Part shown: positions 19,201 to 28,417 of the stretch, one piece after another | How the letters are laid out: every line of letters starts with the position of its first letter | Numbering within the stretch: position 1 is the stretch's first letter | From: Dyadobacter sp. 676 | GTDB taxonomy: Bacteria; Bacteroidota; Bacteroidia; Cytophagales; Spirosomataceae | Direction of reading: 5' to 3' | DNA: 64,000 bases | NCBI RefSeq assembly: GCF_040448675.1 | Contig: NZ_CP159289.1 | Location: 1,116,001 to 1,180,000, forward strand | Notes under the pieces: generated by a model | What the model saw: only the letters and a program-made list of their open reading frames with translations | Database searches by the model: none | Told to the model about the DNA's origin: nothing | Translations under genes and position numbers: made by a program

Positions 19201-22200
19201 GACCATCACCGTAACGGTTACCAACAAGTACGATGCCTCCATTACTTGCAGCGAGTCGATCGTTATTAACCCGCCAAGCTGGTCATTGCCTGCTTTTCCA
19301 ACGCAGGATAAGAACACATGTCCAAACACAGCCATTCAAATTGGCAATGCGCCTGTTGCCGGCTTTACTTATTTGTGGCAACCAGCAGCAGGTCTAAGCA
19401 GCGCAACCGTCTCCAATCCGACGGCAACGGTTGCCGGCACAACCCAATTTAATGTAGCCGTTACGGAAACTGCCACCGGTTGTACCAATCAGGCTTCGGT
19501 AACAGTTAACGTTTCGGCCCCTGTGGCTGACGCGGGTAACGACCGTGCCGTATGTAACGGGGCCACCGTTACGTTGGGGAGCCCCGCGCCCGAAGGTACA
19601 AGCTGGACCTATTCATGGGAGCCTTCCAACGCGGCCTGGACCAATGGTACCGGCCCGACCGATGCCCAACCACAGGTCCAGTTTGCCGCTGCGAGCCCTC
19701 AGAGCTTTATCCTGACGGTCACCGATCCGTTATCGAACTGCGTGGCCAAAGACACCGTCGTGCTTCGTAATACAATTAATGCGGGTGAGTATGCTGGCCC
19801 AGCGGTAACCACCTGTCAGGGAGAGCCGGTCCAGCTGGGACGTGAAGCGGAGCCTTTCGCCCAGTACGAATGGTTTATGGCCGATGGCGTAACGCCGGCC
19901 ACCGGTTTGAGCAGCAATACAGTCGCCAACCCGACCGTACTTGATCCGATAGCCACAACAACCTATACCGTCAAAGTCAGCTATCCGGGATGTACGACGC
20001 CGGCCAGCGACCAGGTGACCGTGACGGTTAACCAGGTGACCGGCCTTGAACTGGCCGACAAGAACGTCTGCCCTGCCGGACCGATCGCGATCGGCTACGG
20101 AGCCGCAGGCAACCCGGCCGCGCCGGCAGGGGCGACCTATCTTTGGGCACCGGCTACCGGTTTGAGTAGCACCACTGCCGCTAACCCCACAGCCACCGTC
20201 ACCAGTGAAACCACCTACACGGTCACTGTTACCCTTCCAAGTGGGTGCGTGTTTACCGACGAAGTGACAGTTCGCCGGACCGCGGATGCAGGCTCTGACG
20301 CGACCCTTTGCCCCGGAGAGTCGACCGTGATCGGTACCCCGGCGATAGCTGGCGCGACCTATTCATGGTCGGGAGCCGGCATAGTAGGCCCGGCCAATGT
20401 AGCACAGCCAACCGTGCGCCCCACCGCAACAACGACTTATACCGTCAGCGTAACCTTGAACGGCTGTACCACCACCGACCAGGTAGTTGTGGTAGTCAAC
20501 AACCCTGCCAACTTCTCCATCACCGGTAACACGGCGATTTGCGAAGGGGGCCTGGCGACACTGTCGCTGGTGGGGGCCCCTGCGGCGAATACGACCTGGC
20601 AATGGAGCCCGCTGACCGGCGTGGCAAGCCCTAACAGCACATCCACTACTGTGGCAGCTACTTCAACACAGACCTACCGCCTGACGCAAACTAACCTGAC
20701 AACCGGTTGTAGCAATTACAAGGAAGTGGTGGTCGTGGTAAACCCCAACACCATTGCAGCGACCGCCGGTGATGTAGCCCTTTGCGAAGGCGCTTCGGCC
20801 ACTTTGCCGTTGAATGTAACCTCTTCGGGCAGCTATTCATACGCATGGAGCCCGTCGACTGGCCTGTCTAACGCCTTTGTTGCCAATCCGACAGTGACCA
20901 CCAATTCCCCCCGCACTTATACGGTGACTGTAACCGACAATGCGAGCCAATGCCAGCTGGTCAGATCCGTCGATGTGACGATCAATGCGCCTGAGGCCTG
21001 CTTTGCCCCGGTTTCTTTGTCGGGTAATGTCTTCCATGATGCCAATGGATTGAAAGATGTCACCGTCAACACTACCTCACCGGACCCGATACCTACGGGC
21101 CTGTATGTAACACTGGTGGATTCCACTGGTGCGCCGGTTAAAACTGTGGCTGTAAATGCGAACGGTTCCTATGATTTTGGCATAACTGCTCCGGGAACTT
21201 ACAGCATCGTGCTGCACCAGACAGCGGCTGGCTCAACCACGCCTTCGCTTCCGGGAGGCTGGCTGAACATGGGTGAAAACCTGGGCGCAGGCGCGGGCAG
21301 CGATGACGCTGTGAGCGGTATTCTCACCAACGTACAAGTCCTGAATGTGGATGTGACCAATGCCAACTTCGGCATCGAAGTCGCACCTTCGGCCGATCCC
21401 TACCACCGCATCATCGACCAGCCAAAAGTGGGGGACATCGTTAATTTGAGCGGTAATTTGCCCGAGCTGACCGGTAGCGATCCCGAGGACCAGCCCACAT
21501 CCGCATCACTGAGCGGCAAAACAGTGGTAATCACCGTCCTTCCGACCAATACCACGCTCTTGTACGACGGGCAGCCGGTAATGTTGGGGGTAGAGATCAA
21601 AAACTTCGACCCGCTTAAATTGCAGGTCCAGTTTACCGAGGCGACCATCGGCGATATCAGCACTTCGTTTGAATATGCATGGGTAGATACAGCCGGTGTA
21701 TTGGGAACGCCTGCCATTTACAGCCTGGAATGGGCAGACCCTTTGCCGGTGACACTGGTCAGCTTCCAGGCACGTGTTCAGGAAGGCAAAACGATGCTGG
21801 CCTGGGCAACGACCGAGGAGACCAATGCCGACCGCTTCGAGGTCGAGCACAGCACCAACGGCAAAACCTGGGCCCTGGTGGGAACGGTAGCGGCCAAAGG
21901 CGAAAGCAAATCAAGGGTTGAGTATACATTCGAGCATGCCAGCCCGGTGATTGGCGAAAACCTCTACCGTCTGAAAATGATCGATGCGGATGAAACCTTC
22001 GCGTACAGCGCCATCCGCAGCGTACGTATGGATGTCCACTCGCAGCTGACAGCTTATCCCAACCCGGTAAGCGACAGGCTCATGATCCGCAACCATCAGC
22101 AGATCAAACAAGTCGTTTTACATAACGCTGCCGGTGTAAAAATCTTCCAGAGCCTGAAAATCACATCCGAGGGAATCGATGTGTCAAAGCTCCAGCAAGG

Positions 22201-22270
22201 TACTTACACCATTACCCTGACCCTGTTTGACGGCACTATCAGCACACACAAAGTGGCCGTGATCAGGTAA
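16244..22270 (+). CDS. Giant T9SS-secreted adhesin-like protein with SBBP and Ig/PKD-like repeats
   Basis: A 2008-residue surface or secreted protein. An N-terminal region with a hydrophobic signal (WLILSLFCITAFRVQAQ) is followed by about 420 residues of SBBP-type propeller repeats (TDAAKNVYVTGFFDGTVDFN, DAAGNVYVTGYFTGTVDFDP). About ten Ig/PKD-like units of 80-95 residues come next, each opening with A-G-x-D-x-x-x-C and containing YSW or TYTV motifs. An SdrD-B-like domain (SLSGNVFHDANGLKD) follows, then a Bacteroidota Fn3-like unit (LPVTLVSFQA). The protein ends in a type A T9SS sorting domain (AYPNPVSDRLMIR to the terminal KVAVIR). Probably an adhesin or matrix protein; the ligand is unknown. 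Confidence 0.93.
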   Translation: MHKHLQLDYEMPPASNPAGKFYKPIKRLRAIWLILSLFCITAFRVQAQQVGLQWADGLLTGQTCFTYGIATDAAKNVYVTGFFDGTVDFNPAAATANLTSAGSTDIFVAKYDQFGRYLWAKRIGGAGADRGHKTVADAAGNVYVTGYFTGTVDFDPNAGVSNLVENGGETTDQDAFLLKLNTSGNFVWARRMGAGGNDNGWGLTFDPAGDLLVSGHMRLGTGTFGSFSVAVAGTQDGFVTKVNTAGTFQWVRRLGAAGTATEGIYGVDTDAAGNIYIAGITAGSTTGIGNFAAGAFVAKLNSTGVLTWSNVSTDASEFRAVLVDAAGDVYAGDYSSGTAMNLLKLNANGTRAWIKKVGTGVSEMALAANNDVYMSGMYQGSMTLGGTTLASRGSYDVYIARMTPAGDFVWAKSVGGAGSESNYRMTADHSGEIIVSGSFQQTSDFDPNACVYNLTTTATSGFVIKLSEKPFPDGFAVSESTLTPMTQDACSLGIPQVIEGNAVGVTAPSGFTATISYQWQKATSSTGPWEDMPGEVFKDLQPLSSSETLYYRRLVFAKNFFCELDSVGASQVASVNIGANTAPIANADGPQWFVCGTGSNTVALNGSATGGAGSYTYQWYAGSTSGAVVGSAANFTTPAVTQATTYTLQVTDAAGCKDIDQVTIVPAIANAGPDRSMCQGAGGVQIGAPPVSSPSVTYSWTRVSGAAISTLSCTTCAQPIANPTVATVYRLTVTVRQKSGATCTTTDDVTITPVNAPNSTLAFAGTDKTVCKNTSVTLGGTADNTFAYTWTPGQYLSASQGANPVFNAGTATVDGGSINYTVSAVKSGCTFTDEVKVSVLNSAITDQNETICGPAWSRHSGEENAAGATYTWSVVSGSGTVLQTANSGKDAYLKSNSGVTRFRRTVTLNGVSCTADVLVQACAGQACDFEIVTLSPQACPKVFGAAGLQLGTTLADAANYNFSWSPANLVDNYRAASVNITSTSQATITVTVTNKYDASITCSESIVINPPSWSLPAFPTQDKNTCPNTAIQIGNAPVAGFTYLWQPAAGLSSATVSNPTATVAGTTQFNVAVTETATGCTNQASVTVNVSAPVADAGNDRAVCNGATVTLGSPAPEGTSWTYSWEPSNAAWTNGTGPTDAQPQVQFAAASPQSFILTVTDPLSNCVAKDTVVLRNTINAGEYAGPAVTTCQGEPVQLGREAEPFAQYEWFMADGVTPATGLSSNTVANPTVLDPIATTTYTVKVSYPGCTTPASDQVTVTVNQVTGLELADKNVCPAGPIAIGYGAAGNPAAPAGATYLWAPATGLSSTTAANPTATVTSETTYTVTVTLPSGCVFTDEVTVRRTADAGSDATLCPGESTVIGTPAIAGATYSWSGAGIVGPANVAQPTVRPTATTTYTVSVTLNGCTTTDQVVVVVNNPANFSITGNTAICEGGLATLSLVGAPAANTTWQWSPLTGVASPNSTSTTVAATSTQTYRLTQTNLTTGCSNYKEVVVVVNPNTIAATAGDVALCEGASATLPLNVTSSGSYSYAWSPSTGLSNAFVANPTVTTNSPRTYTVTVTDNASQCQLVRSVDVTINAPEACFAPVSLSGNVFHDANGLKDVTVNTTSPDPIPTGLYVTLVDSTGAPVKTVAVNANGSYDFGITAPGTYSIVLHQTAAGSTTPSLPGGWLNMGENLGAGAGSDDAVSGILTNVQVLNVDVTNANFGIEVAPSADPYHRIIDQPKVGDIVNLSGNLPELTGSDPEDQPTSASLSGKTVVITVLPTNTTLLYDGQPVMLGVEIKNFDPLKLQVQFTEATIGDISTSFEYAWVDTAGVLGTPAIYSLEWADPLPVTLVSFQARVQEGKTMLAWATTEETNADRFEVEHSTNGKTWALVGTVAAKGESKSRVEYTFEHASPVIGENLYRLKMIDADETFAYSAIRSVRMDVHSQLTAYPNPVSDRLMIRNHQQIKQVVLHNAAGVKIFQSLKITSEGIDVSKLQQGTYTITLTLFDGTISTHKVAVIR

Positions 22271-22281
22271 TACCAGATCCG

Positions 22282-22312
22282 AATCCGGGCAGTAATTACT
22301 GCCCGGATTTTT
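22282..22312 (+). terminator. Intrinsic terminator of the giant gene
   Basis: Stem AATCCGGGCAGT / ACTGCCCGGATT with the loop AATT and a following T-tract, 12 bp after the stop codon. Confidence 0.93.
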
Positions 22313-22355
22313 CACCCACTTCAACGTTCCCCTCATCTGCCACCCATTTTTACCT

Positions 22356-22982
22356 ATGCATATCTTGATCGTTTCCGATAACCCGATTTTTACGTTGGGG
22401 CTTCGGTCAACTATCGCCACCCGATTTTTCCAGGCCAGCTTTATGGAAGTTGCTTCCCTGCAGGCCGCGGGTATTGCCATCGAAAATCACCCGTTCAATC
22501 TGATGATCCTTGACGCGGTTTCGGCCAAAGACAGTAAAATCGTAAAGCATGTAAAAAATATCCTTGACCGGTGCGCCGACCTTCCTATCCTGGTCGATCT
22601 GGGAGACCAGCTGGCCGACTCCCATTTTTATATACGGCTGGGCGCTAGCGCGGTTGTTTCCAATTCGGCGACTCCTGCCGAGATTCTCCAGGCCGTAGAA
22701 GTCCTGGTAACGGGAAGACAAAAAAAATTTGTCAGCCAGGATATCGAGCAATTGCTCCTTTTCCAGCTGACCAGTAATTCGCTGACAGGCCTGCTCACCC
22801 AAAGGGAAAGGATCATAGCCAACCTTTTGATATCCGGAAAGCCGAGAGCCGAAATCGCGCGGATAGCCGGAATCAGCCCCAACACTGTGAGCGTATATAA
22901 AAGGATTATTTTTGAAAAACTTGGCATTCAAAGTCTCCCCGAGCTAATCCCGAAACTACAACCCGCCGGCTATTGCAGCTGA
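22356..22982 (+). CDS. LuxR/NarL-type regulator with atypical receiver
   Basis: A 208-residue regulator with a receiver-like domain (about 1-120) and a LuxR helix-turn-helix (about 145-200: LTQRERIIANLLISGKPRAE, NTVSVYKRIIFEKLGI). The phospho-acceptor position is Asp53 (LMILDAVSA), but the N-terminal acidic pair is reduced to SDNP. The conserved Lys is Asn (AVVSNSATP), and the switch Ser/Thr position reads Asp (ILVDLG). It may therefore signal without classical phosphorylation. It follows the terminator of the adhesin-like gene and precedes a second, canonical regulator. Confidence 0.9.
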   Translation: MHILIVSDNPIFTLGLRSTIATRFFQASFMEVASLQAAGIAIENHPFNLMILDAVSAKDSKIVKHVKNILDRCADLPILVDLGDQLADSHFYIRLGASAVVSNSATPAEILQAVEVLVTGRQKKFVSQDIEQLLLFQLTSNSLTGLLTQRERIIANLLISGKPRAEIARIAGISPNTVSVYKRIIFEKLGIQSLPELIPKLQPAGYCS

Positions 22983-23093
22983 AACAGGTAAGCACGGGAG
23001 TTGTACATGGCGGCTATTTTTAGTCAGCCTGGAATGATGACGCCTAGAATTATTTCTATACTTACATCCAATATCCGACACATCTACAACAAC

Positions 23094-23733
23094 ATGAAAA
23101 TCCTGATTATCGACGATCACTTTCTCGTGCGCAACAGCCTGAAATTTATGCTGGAAAATACATACAATGACGTTATTTGCATTGAAGCGGACAACTACTA
23201 CAATGCCCAGCCACATTTTGCCGATCCTGCGATCAGATTGATCATTCTCGATATCGATATCCCCGGTGGTATCGGCACCGGTATGGTCACTGAAATAAGG
23301 GCTCAGCGCCATGATGTCGGTATTCTTATCTGCTCGGCGGCGGATGAAGAGCTTCTTGCACTGGATTATATTATGGCAGGGGCCGATGGATACGTGGCGA
23401 AGTCGGCCGACGAAGGAGAAGCAGTGAAAGCGGTGTCAATGGTGTTGAAAGGCAAGCGATATGTAAGTCCTGCCATTCAGGAACGGTTGTTGGAGGTGCT
23501 TGCGGGAAAAAGCAACCAGCCGGGGGGGACAAAAAACCAGGCGTCTGTCGAACCGGGAAAAGCAGGTCCTGGACCTGCTGCTGGAAGGAAAGTGGATCAA
23601 GGAAATCGCCGCTACACTCAATTTACAGGCCAATACCGTCAGCTCGTTCAAAACAAGGATTTTTACAAAGCTAGGCGTTACCAATCTGTTCGAACTGGCA
23701 AAAAAGGTAAAAGAGCAAAAGCAATATCATTAA
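23094..23733 (+). CDS. NarL/LuxR-type response regulator (frameshifted at 23522-23528)
   Basis: The corrected product has 212 residues. The receiver has DDH at the N-terminus, Asp53 in LDIDIPGG, a switch Ser in ICSAAD and Lys in YVAKSAD, so it is canonical. The LuxR DNA-binding domain is in the next frame (LSNREKQVLDLLLEGKWIKE, NTVSSFKTRIFTKLGVTN). One extra G in a run of seven G's explains the break; the repaired junction reads QPGGQKTRRLSNREK. It converges on the propeller sensor kinase with a 15-bp gap and is a reasonable partner for it. Confidence 0.9.
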
Positions 23734-23748
23734 TCTGCCGGGACCCAT

Positions 23749-26700
23749 TTAATTAATACGGTCAGGAAAATGCAGGATGAATGCAGTTCCCGGCGCGAGT
23801 AATCTTACTTCCAGTTTCTCAACGGCAAAGGGGGCGAGTTCCTTGATGATCAGCAGTCCTATTCCCGCGTTGCCGGTCGGTGAGGCCTTACTTTCCGGGT
23901 CGTTCAGCCAGTTCAGGATTTTTTCCGGAACCCCATAGCCCGAGTCTGCGATGACAAGCTTTAGCCTGTCGTTATCCCGGCTTACGAAAGCTGTGATGGT
24001 ACCGGCGTCAGTATATTTGTTCGAATTGTCCACCACGTTTTGAAGGATCACATCCAGCAACTGCGCGCTGCTGATCACCTTCGTGTTCTCCGGGATTTCA
24101 TTGATAAAAGTATTCGGGTATACTTTACCCCTGTCGGCGTACAAATTGAAATTTTTCTCAACCAACTGACGAAGGTCCACGTAGTCTTTCTTGACGTCGC
24201 GCTTATACACCTGTATTTTGACATACGCCAGCAAGCTCTCCAGGGTGTCCTTGACCCTGATCATAGCATCCTGGATATTTTCGCTGAACATCAGTGCCCG
24301 ATCGTTCTGCTGCTTGCGGATCAGGTCTTTCATCTGGTTGGTCACAACAATCGCGGCATTCAGGGGAGTGCGTACATCGTGGGCGATCGACGCCATCAGG
24401 CGCGATTGCAAATGGATTTGTTGCAGCAACTCGCTTTGCGATGTTTCCAATTTGTGCAGCGTCGCCTTCAGTTCCTTCGTCCGCTCCCCTATTTGCTTTT
24501 CGAGCATCTCATTCCGTACCTGGATCCGGCGTATGCGCTTTCGAACCCCGAAAACAAGTAATAAGCTTACCGCCAGTGCGGAGAATGCATAAAAAAAAGT
24601 GGTTTGATACCAGTGGTCCCTGACCTGGATGTCAATATTCTCGTAGCCGTAGTTCCTTGCATCGAAACCACTCAGTTTCCGGATACTGAGCCTGTAATTG
24701 CCACCGCCGTACAGAGGAACTGCCAGCCTCATACCTGCATCCAAATCCCTCCAGTTGGTTACGGGTTTTCCGTTTTTAAACAAGCGATACGACAGGTTCA
24801 GGTTGTATGGATCGCCGTAGTAAGGTGCATTTACCTGAACGTCCAGTTCCGGCTGCCCTGCCGGAATTGAGATGACACCCTGCGATACCCCAACCGGCTT
24901 GTTGTTAATAAGAATATCGTCGATGAAAATAGCCGGCCCCGGTTGCTCGGGTTTGATCTGCTCGGGGATGAACCACACCAGCCCCTTAATCGATGGCAGC
25001 GAAACCACGCCGCTGGACATTCTCAGTGCGCAGGGCTGACAACCTCCGTTGAACTCATTGGTTTTAAAACCGGAGACTTTTGAATAGTAATGATAATACA
25101 AAGGGAATGGCTTTTTCGCATAGGAGAGCAAGTCCTTCCTGCTGATCTGGAACAATCCCTTATTTGTTGTAACCCAAAAAAATCCCCGGTGGTCTTCCAG
25201 CATGCAATGCGCATTGGCCAGGTACTTGTTTTTGTCGAGCGGAAACCTGGTAAGCCTGTCTTGTTTCAGAAGAAAGAACCCGTCCGCATAGGTGGTTATC
25301 CATATTTCGTCGCCGGCAGGAGGTATGTAAAGGCTGCGGATATAAATACTTCCCAGGCTTTTTACCTGCGAAACCGTTCTCGTCGGCAAATGGACTTTGA
25401 ATAACCCTCGCCCGCTGCCAATCCAGAGATTTTCGGCCCCCTGGTGCTCTATCCAGGAAATGTCGGGGAATCGGCCAGTGATAAAGGGCACGGGACGCTG
25501 ATCCGGCACCGTCGGATCGAGATAGAATAGCCCCGCAGTGGTGGTCCCGAACCATATCGTGTCGCCTTCCCATTGGTAAAGCACTGTAACATTCCCCGAA
25601 ACCTTCAAACGCCTTATGAGCCGCGACCCGGAGTTGTCGAAGCAAAAAATTTCGTTTCCCTTTTTTCCCCAGATTCTTCCCTGGCGGTCGGTCAGCACAC
25701 TGTACTGGTCCCAATCGATATACCTGGTCATCAAATCCAGCGAGCGGGAAATAATCCGGCCTGTCTTACGATCGCGGAAAAACCTGACTCCCCTGGAGGT
25801 TATCACCGTGTTGCTATCGGCAAGTGCCTGCCCATAATATACGTTATGATGGGCAGGCAGGGTTGTCGTCACCGACCGGAAGGGCTGCTTTCGAATAACA
25901 TACAGCCCGTCGAGCTGGCTACCGAGAAAAACGCGGCCAGCCTGTTGATCGTAGAATACCGACTTTATGGTGGCTCTCTGCAGGGAAAATCCTTCCAGGA
26001 TGATATCCGCCAGCAAATCGCCGTTCCGGGTAGCGGAAAGGGCGTACAGTTTGTCTTCACAAGACAAAAAAACCTGGTCCGAGGAATTGTTCCAGTATAT
26101 CTCGAACTTCCACGTCCGATGTTCGGGCCAAGGTCCTCTCACCTGAATGCGTCCGGCTTTTGAATCGGTGCCGCCGGCCGGAAAGCGGAATGCTTCCAGC
26201 GATTCGTCCAGGTAATACAGGTCAGTTCCGATGCGAAAAAAACGGAGGAGATTTCTGCCCTCGAATACAAACCGCCTTTGTCGTTTGCTGTTCGCGTAAT
26301 ATTCAACGGACTTCCCGTTGCAGGAGAAATATGCATTGCCTGGAACAGGGTACCGGGCGACCATCCTATCGAGCACTTTCTTGACCGACGTCTCGATCAG
26401 TAACGGGAGGCTTTCCACAACTACCGAAACCGGCTTGCCAGGCTCTGCGGGCACTTCCACCGTAGGAATAGTCTTTAAACAGTTGTCGGGAATAGCCTTT
26501 CCGGACGAAATCCGGATCCATTTTTCATCATGCGTCAACGCCAGCAGATCACTGGTTTTGTCGTCGGGATGCAGGTAAAAACCTTTGATATTTTTTGCCG
26601 CAAATGAACTTCCAAATTCGTCAAATATGCGGAACCTGTTTCCGTCGTACCGGCAGAGGCCCCTTTCGGTTGCCATCCAGATATTTCCGTTCGAATCCCG

Positions 26701-26868
26701 GACGATGGATTTTATGCTGTTTTGGGGCAGTCCGTTTTCATCTGTGAAATGGCGGATGTCGTACCCCGGGAGCTCATCGAGCCTGGTGGATTGCGACCAT
26801 GCAGTCAGCGATGTTATACTAAATAAAAATATTCCAAGAAAATGATTGAAAACCACCAGGCGAGACAA
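23749..26868 (-). CDS. Propeller (Reg_prop/Y_Y_Y) sensor histidine kinase
   Basis: A 1039-residue membrane kinase. It has a signal peptide (MSRLVVFNHFLGIFLFSITS...), then two-component-regulator propeller repeats to about residue 660 (FTDENGLPQNSIKSIVRD, GNIWMATERGLCRYDG). A Y_Y_Y domain, one transmembrane helix (FFYAFSALAVSLLLVFGV) and a coiled coil follow. The HisKA domain has phospho-acceptor His830 (SIAHDVRTPLNA), and the ATPase has NVVDNSNKY, DSGYGVP and GNAGIGL. It resembles the hybrid two-component sensors of Bacteroidota that detect glycans outside the cell. It stops after the kinase, with no receiver or AraC domain, so it needs a separate partner, probably one of the two regulators encoded convergently. 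Confidence 0.94.
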   Translation of the reverse strand: MSRLVVFNHFLGIFLFSITSLTAWSQSTRLDELPGYDIRHFTDENGLPQNSIKSIVRDSNGNIWMATERGLCRYDGNRFRIFDEFGSSFAAKNIKGFYLHPDDKTSDLLALTHDEKWIRISSGKAIPDNCLKTIPTVEVPAEPGKPVSVVVESLPLLIETSVKKVLDRMVARYPVPGNAYFSCNGKSVEYYANSKRQRRFVFEGRNLLRFFRIGTDLYYLDESLEAFRFPAGGTDSKAGRIQVRGPWPEHRTWKFEIYWNNSSDQVFLSCEDKLYALSATRNGDLLADIILEGFSLQRATIKSVFYDQQAGRVFLGSQLDGLYVIRKQPFRSVTTTLPAHHNVYYGQALADSNTVITSRGVRFFRDRKTGRIISRSLDLMTRYIDWDQYSVLTDRQGRIWGKKGNEIFCFDNSGSRLIRRLKVSGNVTVLYQWEGDTIWFGTTTAGLFYLDPTVPDQRPVPFITGRFPDISWIEHQGAENLWIGSGRGLFKVHLPTRTVSQVKSLGSIYIRSLYIPPAGDEIWITTYADGFFLLKQDRLTRFPLDKNKYLANAHCMLEDHRGFFWVTTNKGLFQISRKDLLSYAKKPFPLYYHYYSKVSGFKTNEFNGGCQPCALRMSSGVVSLPSIKGLVWFIPEQIKPEQPGPAIFIDDILINNKPVGVSQGVISIPAGQPELDVQVNAPYYGDPYNLNLSYRLFKNGKPVTNWRDLDAGMRLAVPLYGGGNYRLSIRKLSGFDARNYGYENIDIQVRDHWYQTTFFYAFSALAVSLLLVFGVRKRIRRIQVRNEMLEKQIGERTKELKATLHKLETSQSELLQQIHLQSRLMASIAHDVRTPLNAAIVVTNQMKDLIRKQQNDRALMFSENIQDAMIRVKDTLESLLAYVKIQVYKRDVKKDYVDLRQLVEKNFNLYADRGKVYPNTFINEIPENTKVISSAQLLDVILQNVVDNSNKYTDAGTITAFVSRDNDRLKLVIADSGYGVPEKILNWLNDPESKASPTGNAGIGLLIIKELAPFAVEKLEVRLLAPGTAFILHFPDRIN

Positions 26869-26902
26869 TTTATCCGAATCTATCTCTAAATAAGAAAAAT
26901 TT

Positions 26903-26935
26903 AGCAGAATTCGACAAACAATGTCGAATTCTGCT
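26903..26935 (-). terminator. Perfect 14-bp inverted repeat, probable terminator
   Basis: AGCAGAATTCGACA / TGTCGAATTCTGCT with a 5-nt loop. Read on the minus strand it lies downstream of the small lipoprotein gene and is followed by AAATTTTTC, giving a plausible terminator. It also sits 35 bp upstream of the sensor kinase start, so an operator role cannot be excluded. Confidence 0.65.
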
Positions 26936-27010
26936 GAGAAATGCAGCTTGCGCGCGGCAGCGGGTGTGTGGCTTTGAGCTTCCGGTTGTGCAGGTCTTTC
27001 ACTACCTGCG

Positions 27011-27241
27011 CTATTTCTGCGGCTCGTCCGAACGCGTTGTATCCCGGCCCGGCAGGGTCAGTTTTTGTTCGTCGCTGTTTTCGATATCCTTTCTGGTGCT
27101 TACCGGACTACTGTCTTTTCCAACCACGGAAGAATCGATAGGTGCCCCCTGGCTGGCCTCCTCGCCCGCGTTATCGTTCTTTGTACAGGCCAAGTGCAGC
27201 AGCGAAATGAGTAGTATGGTCGTGAATGTGCTCGTTTTCAT
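27011..27241 (-). CDS. Small hypothetical lipoprotein
   Basis: A 76-residue protein starting at ATG 27241. The signal sequence MKTSTFTTILLISLLHLAC ends in a lipobox (LHLAC), and the mature part is short, polar and rich in Asp, Ser and Thr. No known domain. The same strand downstream carries the sensor kinase, separated by a hairpin. The upstream extension to 27286 lacks support. Confidence 0.6.
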   Translation of the reverse strand: MKTSTFTTILLISLLHLACTKNDNAGEEASQGAPIDSSVVGKDSSPVSTRKDIENSDEQKLTLPGRDTTRSDEPQK

Positions 27242-27490
27242 AGTTGCCGTTGTTGAATGAAGTTTGACAATGTAAATGATCGCCAATCTGCTAAAAAGGT
27301 CGTACCACCAACGTTACGGAAAGAACCTGAAACCCCTCAGCGGCAGTTCACCATTATTTGAATGACAAACCGACAACTTCCCCGGCTTTTTCCTATACCG
27401 GTTAAATAAGGCTGTTCCATTCCATGGACGAGCTGAAAAACATGAAGAAGACCTCCGGAAAGCAGTAAGGGTTTTCAACCATGCTTTTCC

Positions 27491-28417
27491 CTACAAATCC
27501 ATTTTGATTCTCAGCTTAATGAGGAGCAGGATAAACGGGAAACTTAATGTGAACAAAGGGCTTGCATTTTTTGCAAAAGCAATGCTGAAAGCCGCTTTCA
27601 GGAAAGCGTTAAACCCCTCTCTTTTGTACATCAAAAGGCGCCAGTTCTGGATATACAGCATCCTGAATTCCAGTTTGAAACGCTGGACAGCGCTCACGGG
27701 CAACTTCCGGTAGTTGTCGAAAATTTCATTGATGAGGCCGTCGGGGCCATATCCCCAATCTTTTTTCTGGACCGGTTGTGTCACATAAACCGGGTTATTT
27801 TTGATAACGAACACAGATCCCTGCAAGCCGCAAATCGACACAAAATAGATATACGGATATATATTGTCGACACCGTTTTTAATGTATTGCTCATAGGCGA
27901 TCCGGCGCTTCGCCACTACCCCGCTCATCTGATGGCCCTTCCAGGAATACTGCAACACGGAATCAAATCCTTTGGAAAATTTGACGGACGGCCCGATCAC
28001 ATCCCGGGAACCGGTCACAAATTCGCCGTGAATCGAAACCGGAATGCAGTTGGGGACGATCGCCGTCGTGTCGGGATTATTGGTGAGTATATCCATGCAT
28101 TCCTTCAAGAAGTCGAAATTAATGTAGTCGTCGTCTCCAAGAAACATCACATAGTCGGCCGTGCTCTTTGCCAGAACGAACAGAACATTGTCTTTCAAGC
28201 CAATATTAGTCTGTTGGCGGTAAAGGTCGATGTCGATCACACTGCGGGCCTTGAATTTCACCACTTCTTCGTAGGTATTGTCCGTAGAACAATTGTCGGA
28301 TATAACCAGACTAATTTTGTCCGTAAAATTCCCTTTTGTAACGATTTCAGAAAGTATCTCGAGATTTCTGAGAAGGAACTCTGATCTGTTGAACGTCGGA
28401 ATTAAGATATTGAGCAT
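27491..28417 (-). CDS. Family 2 glycosyltransferase
   Basis: A 308-residue GT-A fold enzyme that transfers a sugar from a nucleotide donor. The N-terminus IPTFNRSEFLLRNLEIL, the SDNCSTDNTYEEV segment and the DxD-type motif FLGDDDYINFDFL are all visible. The C-terminus has a basic-hydrophobic stretch (FPFILLLIKLRIKMDL) that may associate with the membrane. It stands alone here rather than in a polysaccharide cluster. Donor and acceptor unknown. Confidence 0.92.
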   Translation of the reverse strand: MLNILIPTFNRSEFLLRNLEILSEIVTKGNFTDKISLVISDNCSTDNTYEEVVKFKARSVIDIDLYRQQTNIGLKDNVLFVLAKSTADYVMFLGDDDYINFDFLKECMDILTNNPDTTAIVPNCIPVSIHGEFVTGSRDVIGPSVKFSKGFDSVLQYSWKGHQMSGVVAKRRIAYEQYIKNGVDNIYPYIYFVSICGLQGSVFVIKNNPVYVTQPVQKKDWGYGPDGLINEIFDNYRKLPVSAVQRFKLEFRMLYIQNWRLLMYKREGFNAFLKAAFSIAFAKNASPLFTLSFPFILLLIKLRIKMDL

